Of a stretch of 64,000 nt of DNA, positions 47,996 through 56,524 are shown in pieces. The stretch lies in assembly GCF_003034965.1 (NCBI RefSeq), contig NZ_PZKE01000006.1, positions 62,001-126,000 of the forward strand. The letters are read 5' to 3'. The notes under the pieces are model-generated. The model was not told the DNA's origin and did not search any database. It saw only the letters and a list, made by a program, of their open reading frames with translations. The DNA comes from Fuscovulum blasticum DSM 2131 (GTDB lineage Bacteria; Pseudomonadota; Alphaproteobacteria; Rhodobacterales; Rhodobacteraceae). The position numbers were made by a program, and so were the translations under genes. Positions within the stretch are counted from its first letter, which is position 1, and each line of letters begins with the position of its first letter.

Positions 47996-49222
47996 ATGGA
48001 ACCCATGTCCCCCACGCCCGCGCCGTCATATTCCCGTCCTGTCGTCCGTCTGCGGCCCAAGGCCGAGGCGCGGGCGATCCGGCACGGTTTCCCCTGGGTC
48101 TATGCTGACGAGCTGGTGCTGGACCGGCGCACAAGCGGCATGGCGCCCGGCACCCTTGCGGTGCTGGAAGATGCCGAACGGCGGGCGCTGGGGCTGGTGA
48201 CGGTGAACCCGGCGTCGAAGATCGTGGCGCGGATGCTGGACCGCGACCCGGAGGCGGCGGTGGATCAGGCCTGGTTCGAGGCGCGGCTGGCCCGGGCGCT
48301 GGCGCTACGGGCGCGGCTTTACCCCGCGCCGTTCTACCGGCTGGTCCATGCCGAGGCAGACGGGCTGCCCGGCGTGGTGATCGACCGCTTCGGCGAAGTG
48401 GCGGTGGTGCAGCCCAACGCGGCCTGGGCCGAGGCGCATCTGGCGGCGCTGGTGGCGGCGCTGGTCGCGGTGACGGGCGTCGCCACGGTGATCAAGAACG
48501 GATCGGGCCGCGCGCGGGGGCTGGAAGGGCTGGCCGAGGAGATGGCGGTTGTGCACGGGCCGGCGCCGACGGAGCCGGTCGTGGTGCCGATGAACGGCGC
48601 CAGCTACATGGCCGACCTGATGGGCGGGCAGAAGACCGGCCTTTTCTTCGACCAGCGTGAAAACCACGCTCTTGCCGCAAGGCTGGCGCGGGGCGCGCGG
48701 GTGCTGGATGTGTTCACCCATGTCGGGGGCTTCGCTCTGGCGGCGCTGGCGGGCGGCGCGGCGCAGGCACTGGCCGTGGATGCCAGCGCGCCGGCGCTGG
48801 CACTGGCCGAGGCGGGGGCAAAGGCCTCGGGCTTTGGCGACCGCTTCCAGACGCGGCAGGGCGATGCCTTCGCCGTGCTGGAAGCCCTTGGAGCCGAAGG
48901 CGCGCGTTTCGATCTGGTGATCTGCGACCCGCCGGCCTTTGCGCCTGCGAAACCGGCGCTTGAGGCGGGGTTGCGCGCCTATGAGCGGATCGCCCGGCTG
49001 GCGGCGCCGCTGGTGGCGCCGGGGGGCTATCTGGTCTTGTGTTCCTGTTCTCATGCGGCGGACCTGAGCGCCTTCCGCAATGCCAGCGCGCGCGGCATCG
49101 GCCGCGGCGGGCGGCGGGGCCAGATCCTCTGGACCGGCTTTGCCGGACCCGACCACCCGGTTCTGCCGCAACTGGCGGAATCAAGCTATCTCAAGGCGCT
49201 GGCCTTCCGGCTGGACGGATGA
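47996..49222 (+). CDS. Class I SAM-dependent rRNA methyltransferase (RlmI-like)
   Basis: A 408-residue protein of the RlmI/RlmK family, which methylate cytosine C5 in 23S rRNA. An N-terminal PUA domain (about residues 14-90, beginning VRLRPKAEARAIRHGFPWVYADEL) is followed by a central domain and a Rossmann methyltransferase domain. Motif I is VLDVFTHVGGFALAAL near residue 240, motif IV is CDPPAFA near 308, and the catalytic Cys is in LCSCSHAA near 345. AAGGGGGGCGG precedes the ATG. Its stop overlaps the PIN gene by ATGA. Confidence 0.9.
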   Translation: MEPMSPTPAPSYSRPVVRLRPKAEARAIRHGFPWVYADELVLDRRTSGMAPGTLAVLEDAERRALGLVTVNPASKIVARMLDRDPEAAVDQAWFEARLARALALRARLYPAPFYRLVHAEADGLPGVVIDRFGEVAVVQPNAAWAEAHLAALVAALVAVTGVATVIKNGSGRARGLEGLAEEMAVVHGPAPTEPVVVPMNGASYMADLMGGQKTGLFFDQRENHALAARLARGARVLDVFTHVGGFALAALAGGAAQALAVDASAPALALAEAGAKASGFGDRFQTRQGDAFAVLEALGAEGARFDLVICDPPAFAPAKPALEAGLRAYERIARLAAPLVAPGGYLVLCSCSHAADLSAFRNASARGIGRGGRRGQILWTGFAGPDHPVLPQLAESSYLKALAFRLDG

Positions 49223-49761
49223 AGGCGGTTCTCGACGCCTGCGTCCTGTATCCCACGGTCTTGCGGGAAATCCTGCAGGGCGCCGCGCAGGCGGGGCTGT
49301 ATCAACCTGTCTGGTCTGAACGTATCCTGGGCGAATGGACACGCGCCACCGCCAAGCTGGGGCCGGTGGTGCAGGTTCAGGCCGAGGGCGAGGCGGCGCT
49401 GCTGCGGGCCGGTTTCCCGCGCGCCATGATGGCGGCACAACCGGGCATCGAGGCGCGGCTTGTGCTGCCTGACGACAATGACCGGCATGTGCTGGCGGTG
49501 GCCATCGCCAGCGGCGCCGATGCGATTGTCACCTTCAACGCCGCGGACTTTCCCGGCCATGTTCTGGCGGGCGAGGGGATTGCCCGGCGCGACCCGGACG
49601 GGTTCCTGTGGGAATTGCAGTCGCGCCACCCCGAGGCGATGGCGCGGATCGTGGAAGAGGTGCGCGCCAAGGCGGAACGGCTGTCGGGCAGCCCGGTGGC
49701 GCTGAAGGGGCTGATGAAGCGGGCAAAACTGTTCCGGCTGGGCAAGGCCCTGGGGGCCTGA
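49219..49761 (+). CDS. PIN-domain protein, RSP_2648 family
   Basis: A 180-residue protein with the PIN ribonuclease fold. Acidic active-site residues are visible: D6 (AVLDACVLYP), Glu near 37 (ILGEWT), and D/N-D in LPDDNDRHVLAVA with a final FNAADFP Asp. The family is named after R. sphaeroides RSP_2648 and is chromosomal in Rhodobacteraceae. No antitoxin gene is adjacent; instead it overlaps the rRNA methyltransferase by four bases. That argues against a plain VapC toxin and for a linked RNA-processing role, which is inference. Confidence 0.85.
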   Translation: MKAVLDACVLYPTVLREILQGAAQAGLYQPVWSERILGEWTRATAKLGPVVQVQAEGEAALLRAGFPRAMMAAQPGIEARLVLPDDNDRHVLAVAIASGADAIVTFNAADFPGHVLAGEGIARRDPDGFLWELQSRHPEAMARIVEEVRAKAERLSGSPVALKGLMKRAKLFRLGKALGA

Positions 49762-49762
49762 A

Positions 49763-49786
49763 GCAAATTCGTTCGAAGAAATTTGC
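49763..49786. terminator. TTCGAA-centred palindrome between convergent genes
   Basis: A 24-base near-palindrome (GCAAATT-CG-TTC / GAA-GA-AATTTGC; 10 of 12 pairs match) occupies nearly the whole 28-base gap between the PIN stop and the convergent M48 peptidase stop. AT-rich arms give T-runs in both directions. It is related to the perfect palindrome at 56547-56568. Confidence 0.7.
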
Positions 49787-49789
49787 CCT

Positions 49790-50473
49790 TTACCCCAGCC
49801 AGCGCGCCTCATTCGCCTCGATGGCGGCGATGCGGTCATAGGTGCGCGGGTGGCTCAGCAGCCAGGCGGGCACGCCTTGGGCATGGTTCTGCGTCAGCGC
49901 GTCCAGCTTGCGGAACAGGCTTTTTTGCGGCCCGGCCCCGATTCCGGCCTTGATCAGCAGCGCGGTGGCATAGGCATCCGCCTCGAATTCGTCGCGCCGC
50001 GACAGGCGGGCCATCAGCGCGGTCGAGATCGCATTGGCGATCCAGACACCGATGAAGGGCAGAAAGCGGTTCAGCACGGCCGCCAGCATCATGAAGGCGG
50101 CGTTCTGGCCGGTGAAGTCGATCATCCGCCGCCGCATGTGGCCAAGCGCGACATGGCCCATCTCATGCGCCACGACCGAGGCGAGCTCCTCGGCGGTGAC
50201 TTCGCCCTGCATCTTCTTCGCCACGAAACCGCGGGTCAGGTAGATGCGGCCATCTGGTCCGGCCAGACCGTTGACCGGATCGACATCCAGCAGGAACACC
50301 TTGATCTGCGGCATGTCCAGCGCCTTCGCCATGCGATCGGTCAGGCGGGTCAGGGCCGGGTCTGTCAGCGGTTTCGACTTGGCCTCAAGCGTCTTTTTCG
50401 TCCGCCAGACGGAAAAGCGCATCATCAGCACGGCATAGGCGATGGCAAGAAGGAGCGGGGTCAGGCGAAGCAT
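49790..50473 (-). CDS. M48-family zinc metallopeptidase
   Basis: A 227-residue HtpX/Ste24-like peptidase. One N-terminal membrane helix (residues 3-20) is followed by the catalytic domain with the zinc motif H103-E104-M-G-H107, the third zinc ligand in RRDEFEADAYA near residue 160, and a short hydrophobic segment between (about 125-145). The C-terminal SHPRTYDRIAAI motif is typical. It is shorter than HtpX and has fewer helices, closer to the periplasm- or cytoplasm-facing minimal M48 proteins. It probably takes part in membrane protein quality control. Confidence 0.88.
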   Translation of the reverse strand: MLRLTPLLLAIAYAVLMMRFSVWRTKKTLEAKSKPLTDPALTRLTDRMAKALDMPQIKVFLLDVDPVNGLAGPDGRIYLTRGFVAKKMQGEVTAEELASVVAHEMGHVALGHMRRRMIDFTGQNAAFMMLAAVLNRFLPFIGVWIANAISTALMARLSRRDEFEADAYATALLIKAGIGAGPQKSLFRKLDALTQNHAQGVPAWLLSHPRTYDRIAAIEANEARWLG

Positions 50474-50524
50474 GTGTCAGCATATGGGGTGTCCGGGGCG
50501 GGTTGCCAGCCCGAAGACCGCACC

Positions 50525-51706
50525 CTAGCGCAACTCTTTCAGCCCGCGGGCAATGCCTTCCGCCGTCATCGGCACCATGCGGCCGCCGAAGATTGACCGG
50601 ATCATCCCGGTCGAGGCGGTGTATCCCCAATGGTCCTCGCGCTCGGGGTTGATCCACAGGTGATGCGGCCAATGCTCCACCGCCCGGGTCAGCCAGACCT
50701 GGCCGGCTTCGGGGTTCCAGTGTTCGTTGGCACCGCCGGCATGGGTGATTTCATAGGGTGACATGGCGGCATCGCCGACAAAGATCACGCGCCACTCGGG
50801 GCCGTGGCTGCGCAGCACGTCCCAGGTGGGGGTCTGGGCCGACCAGCGCCGCGCGTTGTCACGCCAGACGCCTTCATACAGGCAGTTGTGGAAGTACCAG
50901 CTTTCCAGATGGTGAAACTGTGACTTCGCCGCCGAGAACAGCTCTTCCATCACGCGGATATGCGGGTCCATGCTGCCGCCCACATCCAGAAACAGCAGCA
51001 CCTTCACCGCGTTGCGGCGTTCGGGGCGGGTCTTCACGTCCAGCCAGCCTTGATGAGCGGTGGCGCGGATGGTGCCGTCAAGGTCCAGTTCCTGAACCGC
51101 ACCGTCGCGCGCCCAGCGACGCAGGCTGCGCAGCGCCAGCTTGATGTTGCGGCTGCCGATTTCGGCCTGATCGTCAAGATTGCGGAATTCGCGCTTGTCC
51201 CAGACCTTGACCGCGCGGCGGTGGCGGCTTTCGTCCTGTCCGATGCGCACGCCTTCGGGGTTGTAGCCATGGGCGCCAAAGGGCGAGGTGCCGGCGGTGC
51301 CGATCCATTTCGACCCGCCCTGATGGCGGCCTTTCTGTTCAGCCAGCCGCTGACGCAGGGTTTCCATCAGCTTGTCGAACCCGCCAAGCGCCTGAATCTG
51401 CGCCTTTTCGGCGTCGGTCAGGTGCTTTTCGGCCAATTTCGCCAGCCAGTCTGCCGGCAGGTCCAGCGCCTGAATCAGGTCTTCCGGCGACAGGCTTTCC
51501 AGCCCGTTGAACGCGGCGGCGAAGGCGCGGTCGAAGCGGTCATAGTGGCGTTCGTCCTTGACCAGCGCCGCGCGGGCAAGGTGGTAGAAGCCTTCGACAT
51601 CGGCGGTGACAAGACCTGCGTCCAGCGCGCGCAGGAAATCAAGGTATTCGCGGATCGAGACCGGCACGCCCTCGCGGCGCAGCGTTTCAAGGAATGGCTG
51701 GAACAT
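50525..51706 (-). CDS. VWA-domain protein (CoxE-like)
   Basis: A 393-residue protein of the CoxE/YehP-like von Willebrand factor A group, which pairs with MoxR AAA+ ATPases. The N-terminal half (to about residue 210) is helical with a glutamine/arginine-rich stretch (RQRLAEQKGRHQGGSK). The VWA domain follows with the metal site in modified form, DVGGSMD near residue 243 (consensus DxSxS), and FVGDAAMSPYE as the later MIDAS part. A MoxR-type ATPase lies two genes upstream on the same strand. Together such pairs act as metal- or cofactor-insertion chaperones; the client here is unknown. Confidence 0.87.
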   Translation of the reverse strand: MFQPFLETLRREGVPVSIREYLDFLRALDAGLVTADVEGFYHLARAALVKDERHYDRFDRAFAAAFNGLESLSPEDLIQALDLPADWLAKLAEKHLTDAEKAQIQALGGFDKLMETLRQRLAEQKGRHQGGSKWIGTAGTSPFGAHGYNPEGVRIGQDESRHRRAVKVWDKREFRNLDDQAEIGSRNIKLALRSLRRWARDGAVQELDLDGTIRATAHQGWLDVKTRPERRNAVKVLLFLDVGGSMDPHIRVMEELFSAAKSQFHHLESWYFHNCLYEGVWRDNARRWSAQTPTWDVLRSHGPEWRVIFVGDAAMSPYEITHAGGANEHWNPEAGQVWLTRAVEHWPHHLWINPEREDHWGYTASTGMIRSIFGGRMVPMTAEGIARGLKELR

Positions 51707-51729
51707 GGCCGGGCCTTTCCGCGGTGGCG

Positions 51730-51894
51730 TCAGGTCAGGCGGCTGATCAGCAGGGTCAGGAACAGGCCCAGCAAGGCAAGGGCAATGCCATAGCCGGCGG
51801 CATATTGCGCCATGTCGGCCGCCTTGCCGCCCCGTTGCCGGGCGCTGAGGGTGCCGTAGATCGCCCCAATCACAAATCCACCGATGACGATCAT
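51730..51894 (-). CDS. 54-residue two-helix membrane protein
   Basis: A short frame of 54 residues with two hydrophobic stretches (residues 1-16 and 31-51) separated by a basic Gly/Arg/Lys loop ([11 protein letters not shown]). GGGAGAACGGGA upstream of the ATG provides a ribosome site. It lies 23 bases upstream of the VWA gene in the same direction, and 48 bases after the DUF2927 lipoprotein, so it belongs to the same transcription unit. The Gly-rich helix near the N-terminus (IVIGGFVIGAIYG) suggests close helix packing. Function unknown. Confidence 0.65.
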   Translation of the reverse strand: MIVIGGFVIGAIYGTLSARQRGGKAADMAQYAAGYGIALALLGLFLTLLISRLT

Positions 51895-51942
51895 CTGTCC
51901 CGTTCTCCCAAGATCGGCCTCAAAGCCGGGCCGGCGCGGGCG

Positions 51943-53331
51943 TCAGCCCGGCACCGATGGCGCGGCAAGCGCGGCGATCTCGTCCCGGCGGGCGCGGATC
52001 ACCGTTTCCGAGCCGAAGCCATATCGTGCAGCGGCAAGGCTGTCGAGGCGCAGCCGGTCGGCCTCGGCCCTCTGGCCCAGATGATCCAGCGCCTCGGCCT
52101 TGAGCAGAAGCAGCGTGGCCAGCAGCGCCTGATTCTCGGCGGCGCGGACGACGGGAATGGCGCGGTCGGCAAAGCGCAGCGCCTGATCGGGCTGACCGGC
52201 GGCAAGCGCAATGGCGGCAAGCTGCATGTCGATATGGGCGACCTGCACCGCGCCACCCGGCAGGCGGGCGTAGATTGCCGAAGCGGCGGTGAATTCGCGC
52301 ACGGCACGAACGCGGTTTGTGCCGACCAGCAGCCGGCCCGCCGCGAAATGGCTGAAGGCAAGGCGGCCGTCCTGCCAGCCACGGCTGCGGGCGAGCGACA
52401 GCGCGCGTTCGGCGGCGGCGCGGCGGGTGGCGACCGGCTTGCCGGCGCCAAGCGCGGTCTCGATGGCCTGGGTCCAGGCCTTGGGCGTGGCGGACAGATC
52501 GACCCCGGTCCGTTCGGCGCCGGGGCTGAGGCGGGCGAAAACGCCACCGATCCGGGCGGCAACCTGCGCCTCGGTCATGCCCGAGGCCAGTTCCGGCGCA
52601 TAGGTCGCGCGCAGCATCAGCATGTCGAAGGGGGTCAGCACGGCATGGAAGTTGTCGTCGTTGAACACGCTGTCGGACAGGCGATAAAGGTCGTTCAGCG
52701 GGCCGATGGCTTGGGCCATTTCTTCATGCAGGCAATCGCGCACCTCTTGCGGGCTGGTGTCGGCGGGAATGAAGATGGCCGCCCGGCTGCGGCGGGTGAC
52801 GGTGGCCCAGTCCACTGCGGCGGTGCCGCGGGCCACACGGTATTCGGCCAGCGACCCGACATTGGGCACCACGAAACAGGCGGCGGACGGGGCGATTGGC
52901 CGCAACACGGCCTTGGGGTGGAATTCGATGGTGATCGCGGCGGGCGTGCCGGGGGAAACGGCGGTGATGTCAAGGCCGGCCTCGGCCCGCAGCCGCGCCA
53001 GCAGGGCGGCAAGGTCGGGTTCGGCCGAACCGGGCACATCGCCCGTCAGCGCAACCGTGATCGGGCCTTCGAACCGGCTGAAACCGGGCAGGCTGCGGCC
53101 GCTTTCCAGCCGGAAGGTCAGCTCCATGAACGTGGCCGCCAGTTCGGCGCGGCCATGGCCGCCGGGGCCGGGCAGGGAGGCGGTGCTGGCGGTTTTGTCG
53201 AGGGCGGCGGTGGCAAAGACGGCCTGATCCGGGTCTGTGCCGGGCGCGCGGCTGCGCGTTGCCTGCGCCCCGTCGTGCGGCGCGCAGGAGGACAGCAGCA
53301 TCAGCGCAGCAAGCAGCGGGACGGATCGCAT
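51943..53331 (-). CDS. DUF2927-containing lipoprotein
   Basis: A 462-residue lipoprotein with signal peptide and lipobox L-S-S-C16. The central part (about residues 60-260) matches the DUF2927 family, with CFVVPN, DCLHEEMAQAIGPLNDLY and SVFNDDNFHAVLTPFDMLMLRA; the HEE-type segment and conserved Asp/Asn look metallopeptidase-like, though catalysis has not been shown to my knowledge. The C-terminal third (about 300-462) is a helical, TPR-like array. The ATG at 53331 opens the signal peptide; the longer open frame is noncoding in character. It sits between the MoxR ATPase and the 54-residue/VWA genes on the same strand. Confidence 0.85.
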   Translation of the reverse strand: MRSVPLLAALMLLSSCAPHDGAQATRSRAPGTDPDQAVFATAALDKTASTASLPGPGGHGRAELAATFMELTFRLESGRSLPGFSRFEGPITVALTGDVPGSAEPDLAALLARLRAEAGLDITAVSPGTPAAITIEFHPKAVLRPIAPSAACFVVPNVGSLAEYRVARGTAAVDWATVTRRSRAAIFIPADTSPQEVRDCLHEEMAQAIGPLNDLYRLSDSVFNDDNFHAVLTPFDMLMLRATYAPELASGMTEAQVAARIGGVFARLSPGAERTGVDLSATPKAWTQAIETALGAGKPVATRRAAAERALSLARSRGWQDGRLAFSHFAAGRLLVGTNRVRAVREFTAASAIYARLPGGAVQVAHIDMQLAAIALAAGQPDQALRFADRAIPVVRAAENQALLATLLLLKAEALDHLGQRAEADRLRLDSLAAARYGFGSETVIRARRDEIAALAAPSVPG

Positions 53332-53797
53332 GATCTGGCAGCCCGGTCTGTGCAAGCGGGGCCGGGCACCGTGCCCGGCCGGTTGGGGTGGCCCGGTGCC
53401 CGCCTTGGGCGGCGATGCCCCCACATCACCGCCCGCGGCAGTCCCCGGTGGTCCTGTCGCTGTCGCATCGGTTCGGCCAGGTGCAGGGACGAGCAGACGG
53501 GAGCCCCTGCCGACACGAACCGGACCCGCCCCACGGACCAGCCGGGGCGGGTGCTTGCGATCGCACGATGGGGCAATGTCCTCAGGGCGCGGCCATGAAG
53601 TCAATCGCCGGCACGGTGCCGGACACGGGCGACACAGCCCCTTGCGGCACGGCGTCTGCCCGGAACCAGATCTGGAGAGGGCCGATCACGGTTTGTTTCG
53701 ACTTGCTTCAAGCCGTGATCGTTAGTTGTCGCAAAACATGAAGAATGGCACGGAACTGTCGGAAATCAGGACGATTCGCGTGGTCGCGGATCCGGCT
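53332..53797. other. 466-base intergenic region rich in hairpins
   Basis: No convincing gene. It holds three inverted repeats: GGCCGGGCAC-C-GTGCCCGGCC (53360-53380, perfect), CCGGCAC-G-GTGCCGG (53608-53622, perfect), and GATCACGG / CCGTGATC (53684-53691 and 53713-53720, 21-base loop). The last is close to an AT-richer stretch (53690-53745) that could hold the promoter of the DUF2927 lipoprotein on the minus strand or the terminator of the MoxR gene. A 117-residue plus-strand frame here is compositionally unlike the real genes. Confidence 0.5.
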
Positions 53798-54637
53798 TCA
53801 GCGCTGGCCGCGCGCCATGAAGGCCAGTCGTTCAAACAGGTGCACGTCCTGTTCATTCTTCAGCAGCGCCCCATGCAGTTTCGGCAGCAGATGCCGCCCA
53901 TCGCGTTTCAGATCCTCGGGCGACAGGTCTTCGGCCAGGATCAGCTTCAGCCAGTCCAGCATTTCCGACGTCGAGGGCTTCTTCTTCAGCCCCGGTGTTT
54001 CGCGGATCTCGAAGAACTCGGCCAGCGCGGTGGCCAGCAGCCGTTCCTTTATGCCGGGCAGGTGGACGCGGACGATGGCGGCAAGCGTCTCGGGGTCGGG
54101 GAAGCGGATGTAGTGAAAGAAGCAGCGGCGCAGGAAAGCGTCGGGCAGGTCTTTCTCGTTGTTCGAGGTGATGATCACGACGGGCCGGTGCAGCGCGCGA
54201 ATCGTCTCGCCGGTCTCGTAGACGTGGAACTCCATCCGGTCGAGTTCCTGCAGCAGGTCATTCGGAAACTCGATGTCGGCCTTGTCCACCTCGTCAATCA
54301 GCAGGACCACGCGCTGCGGGGCGGTGAACGCCTCCCACAGCTTGCCCTTGCGCAGGTAGTTGCGCACGTCATGCACCCGGTCATCGCCCAACTGGCTGTC
54401 GCGCAGCCGGCTGACCGCATCGTATTCGTAAAGGCCCTGCTGCGCCCGCGTGGTGGATTTGACATGCCATTCCAGCAGCGGCAGGCCCAGACTGCCGGCC
54501 ACCTGGCGGGCAAGCTCGGTCTTGCCGGTGCCGGGTTCGCCCTTGACCAGCAGCGGCCGTTCCAGCGCCACGGCGGCATTGACCGCCACGGCCAGATCGG
54601 GGGCGGCGACATAGCCCGCCGTGGACGTGAACTTCAT
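53798..54637 (-). CDS. MoxR-family AAA+ ATPase
   Basis: A 279-residue AAA+ ATPase. Seen: Walker A GEPGTGKTEL near residue 33, Walker B LLIDEVDKAD near 117, sensor 1 IITSNNEKDLPDAFLRRC near 153-170 with the arginine finger region. The C-terminal lid is helical. MoxR proteins work with VWA-domain partners as chaperones that insert metals or activate enzymes; the CoxE-like protein at 50525 is the obvious partner. The unusual point is that a lipoprotein and a membrane microprotein separate the two. It diverges from dksA. Confidence 0.93.
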   Translation of the reverse strand: MKFTSTAGYVAAPDLAVAVNAAVALERPLLVKGEPGTGKTELARQVAGSLGLPLLEWHVKSTTRAQQGLYEYDAVSRLRDSQLGDDRVHDVRNYLRKGKLWEAFTAPQRVVLLIDEVDKADIEFPNDLLQELDRMEFHVYETGETIRALHRPVVIITSNNEKDLPDAFLRRCFFHYIRFPDPETLAAIVRVHLPGIKERLLATALAEFFEIRETPGLKKKPSTSEMLDWLKLILAEDLSPEDLKRDGRHLLPKLHGALLKNEQDVHLFERLAFMARGQR

Positions 54638-54810
54638 GGAGGCCCCCCGGGCGGCTGATCACAATTTGGGCCGGACCCTACCGGGGCGCACAAAATGCCG
54701 CAACTGCTAGTGACAAGGCGCGGCAGTTAAGCTACATGCGCCGCCAACGGGAGCACGCCATGACAGATGCCTGCCTGCCGGCGCGTGCCGACAAGATGGA
54801 GACTGCTGCG

Positions 54811-55233
54811 ATGAAGCCGGAAGTGTTCCTGCCTGATGATTATCGACCGGCCGAAGACGAGCCGTTCATGAATGACAGGCAGCTTGAATATTTCCGCAGG
54901 AAGCTGGTTGTCTGGAAGCAGGAACTGCTGAGTCAATCCGCCGAAACCCTGGGCAACCTGACCGAAAGCGGCCGCAACGTTCCCGATCTGGCCGATCGCG
55001 CCAGCGAGGAAACCGACCGCGCGCTGGAACTGCGCACCCGGGACCGTCAGCGCAAGCTGATCTCGAAGATCGACGCGGCGCTGCGGCGGATCGAAAGCGG
55101 CGAATACGGCTATTGCGAGATGACGGGCGAGCCGATCAGCCTGAAACGGCTGGATGCGCGCCCCATCGCGACCATGACGCTGGAAGCGCAGGAAAAGCAC
55201 GAGCGCCGCGAAAAGGTGCATCGCGAGGACTGA
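54811..55233 (+). CDS. dksA: RNA polymerase-binding protein DksA, zinc-less form
   Basis: Binds the RNA polymerase secondary channel and, with ppGpp, tunes transcription in the stringent response. The 140-residue protein has the coiled coil with the acidic tip D59-x2-D62-R-A and the globular C-terminal domain. Of the four zinc cysteines of E. coli DksA only C102 remains; the others are T105, T123 and A126. A single-Cys DksA is known from R. sphaeroides and P. aeruginosa DksA2, so function without zinc is expected. In-frame ATGs at 54796 and 54760 are possible; I chose 54811 because homologues start MKPEVFLPxDYRP. Confidence 0.93.
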   Translation: MKPEVFLPDDYRPAEDEPFMNDRQLEYFRRKLVVWKQELLSQSAETLGNLTESGRNVPDLADRASEETDRALELRTRDRQRKLISKIDAALRRIESGEYGYCEMTGEPISLKRLDARPIATMTLEAQEKHERREKVHRED

Positions 55234-55327
55234 AAGGTCGCAGCCCCGGGGGGTTGCGGTATTGCGATGTTCACAGGACAGTGACGCCGGGCGCCTTGCT
55301 CCCGGCGTTTGCATTTGCGGAGGTCAG

Positions 55328-56515
55328 ATGAGCCTGAAGGGCCGGTCGGTCATCGTCGTCGGGGCAGGGGTCGCGGGACTGGCGGCGGCGCGGGCCTTGG
55401 CCTTGCGCGGCGCGCATGTCACCGTGCTGGAGCAGGCAGACGCCATCCGCGAAGTGGGGGCCGGGTTGCAGATCAGCCCGAACGGGGCGGCGGTGCTGAA
55501 GGCCCTGGGACTGGCGCAGGAGCTGGAGCGGGTTTCAACCCGGGCGGTGGCGGTTGAACTGCGCGACGGGCTGGATGGCAGCCTGGTGACCCGGCTTGAC
55601 GTGGCGAAGCTGCGCCCCGAGCAGGGCTATCACTTCCTGCACCGGGCCGATCTGATTGATCTGGTGTTGCAAGGCGCGCGCGATGCGGGCGCGGAATTGC
55701 GGCTGTTGCAGAAGGTGGAGGCGGTCGATCTGTCCGGCCCCCGGCCCAGGCTGCACATGGCCACCGGGGCCGAGATCGAGGCCGAGCTTCTGATCGGCGC
55801 GGACGGGCTTCATTCGCAGGTGCGGGCGGCGTTGAACGGCAAGGTGGCGCCCTTTTTCACCCATCAGGTGGCTTGGCGTACACTGGTGCCTTGTGAGCCG
55901 GGCGCGCCGGCGGTGGCCGAGGTGCATATGGGGCCGGGGCGGCATCTGGTCAGCTATCCGCTGCGCGGCGGCACGCTGCGCAACATCGTGGCCGTCGAGG
56001 AACGCCGCCGCTGGGTCGAGGAAGGCTGGTCGCTGCGGGATGACCCGATGGAGCTGCGGGTGGCCTTCGAAAGCTATGGAGCCCGGGTGCAGGGCTGGCT
56101 GGAACAGGCGCAGGATGTCTGGCTGTGGGGGCTGTTCCGGCACCCGGTCGCGCGGCAGTGGCAGCGGGTGCTGCCGCAGGGCGCGGTGGCGATTCTGGGC
56201 GATGCCGCGCATCCGACACTGCCGTTTCTGGCGCAGGGGGCCAGCATGGGGCTGGAGGATGCCTGGGTGCTGGCCGACAGTCTGGCCACGAAAGGTGTGG
56301 GCGAGGCGGGCCTGTCAGAGTATCAGGCCCGCCGCGCGCCTCGCGCCACCCGCATTGTGGAAGCGGCCAATCGCAACGCGCGGGCCTATCACCTGTCAGG
56401 GCCGCTGCGGTCGCTGGCGCATCTGGGGCTGCGGATCGGCGGGGCGGTGGCGCCGCAGGCTGCGCTGGGGCGGTTCGACTGGCTTTACGGCCATGACGTG
56501 ACGCGGGCCGGCTGA
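55328..56515 (+). CDS. FAD-dependent monooxygenase (salicylate-hydroxylase-like)
   Basis: A 395-residue class A flavin monooxygenase. Seen: the dinucleotide fold GAGVAGLAAARAL near residue 13, the Gx5 motif GADGLHSQVR near residue 158, and GDAAHPTLPFLAQGASMGLEDA near residue 290, which binds the flavin ribityl chain. These enzymes hydroxylate aromatic or quinone precursors using NAD(P)H and oxygen; substrate cannot be read from sequence, and no aromatic-degradation genes are adjacent. GGAGGT precedes the ATG. Two abutting palindromes follow the stop. Confidence 0.9.
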   Translation: MSLKGRSVIVVGAGVAGLAAARALALRGAHVTVLEQADAIREVGAGLQISPNGAAVLKALGLAQELERVSTRAVAVELRDGLDGSLVTRLDVAKLRPEQGYHFLHRADLIDLVLQGARDAGAELRLLQKVEAVDLSGPRPRLHMATGAEIEAELLIGADGLHSQVRAALNGKVAPFFTHQVAWRTLVPCEPGAPAVAEVHMGPGRHLVSYPLRGGTLRNIVAVEERRRWVEEGWSLRDDPMELRVAFESYGARVQGWLEQAQDVWLWGLFRHPVARQWQRVLPQGAVAILGDAAHPTLPFLAQGASMGLEDAWVLADSLATKGVGEAGLSEYQARRAPRATRIVEAANRNARAYHLSGPLRSLAHLGLRIGGAVAPQAALGRFDWLYGHDVTRAG

Positions 56516-56524
56516 AGCCGGGGA

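Noticed and set aside
49219-49761. VapBC toxin-antitoxin module
   Set aside because: Only the PIN protein is present; there is no small antitoxin gene on either side.
53388-53741. 117-residue plus-strand frame in the gap between the DUF2927 gene and moxR
   Set aside because: Composition is mixed and Pro/Arg/Cys-rich, there is no ribosome site, and it overlaps several palindromes.
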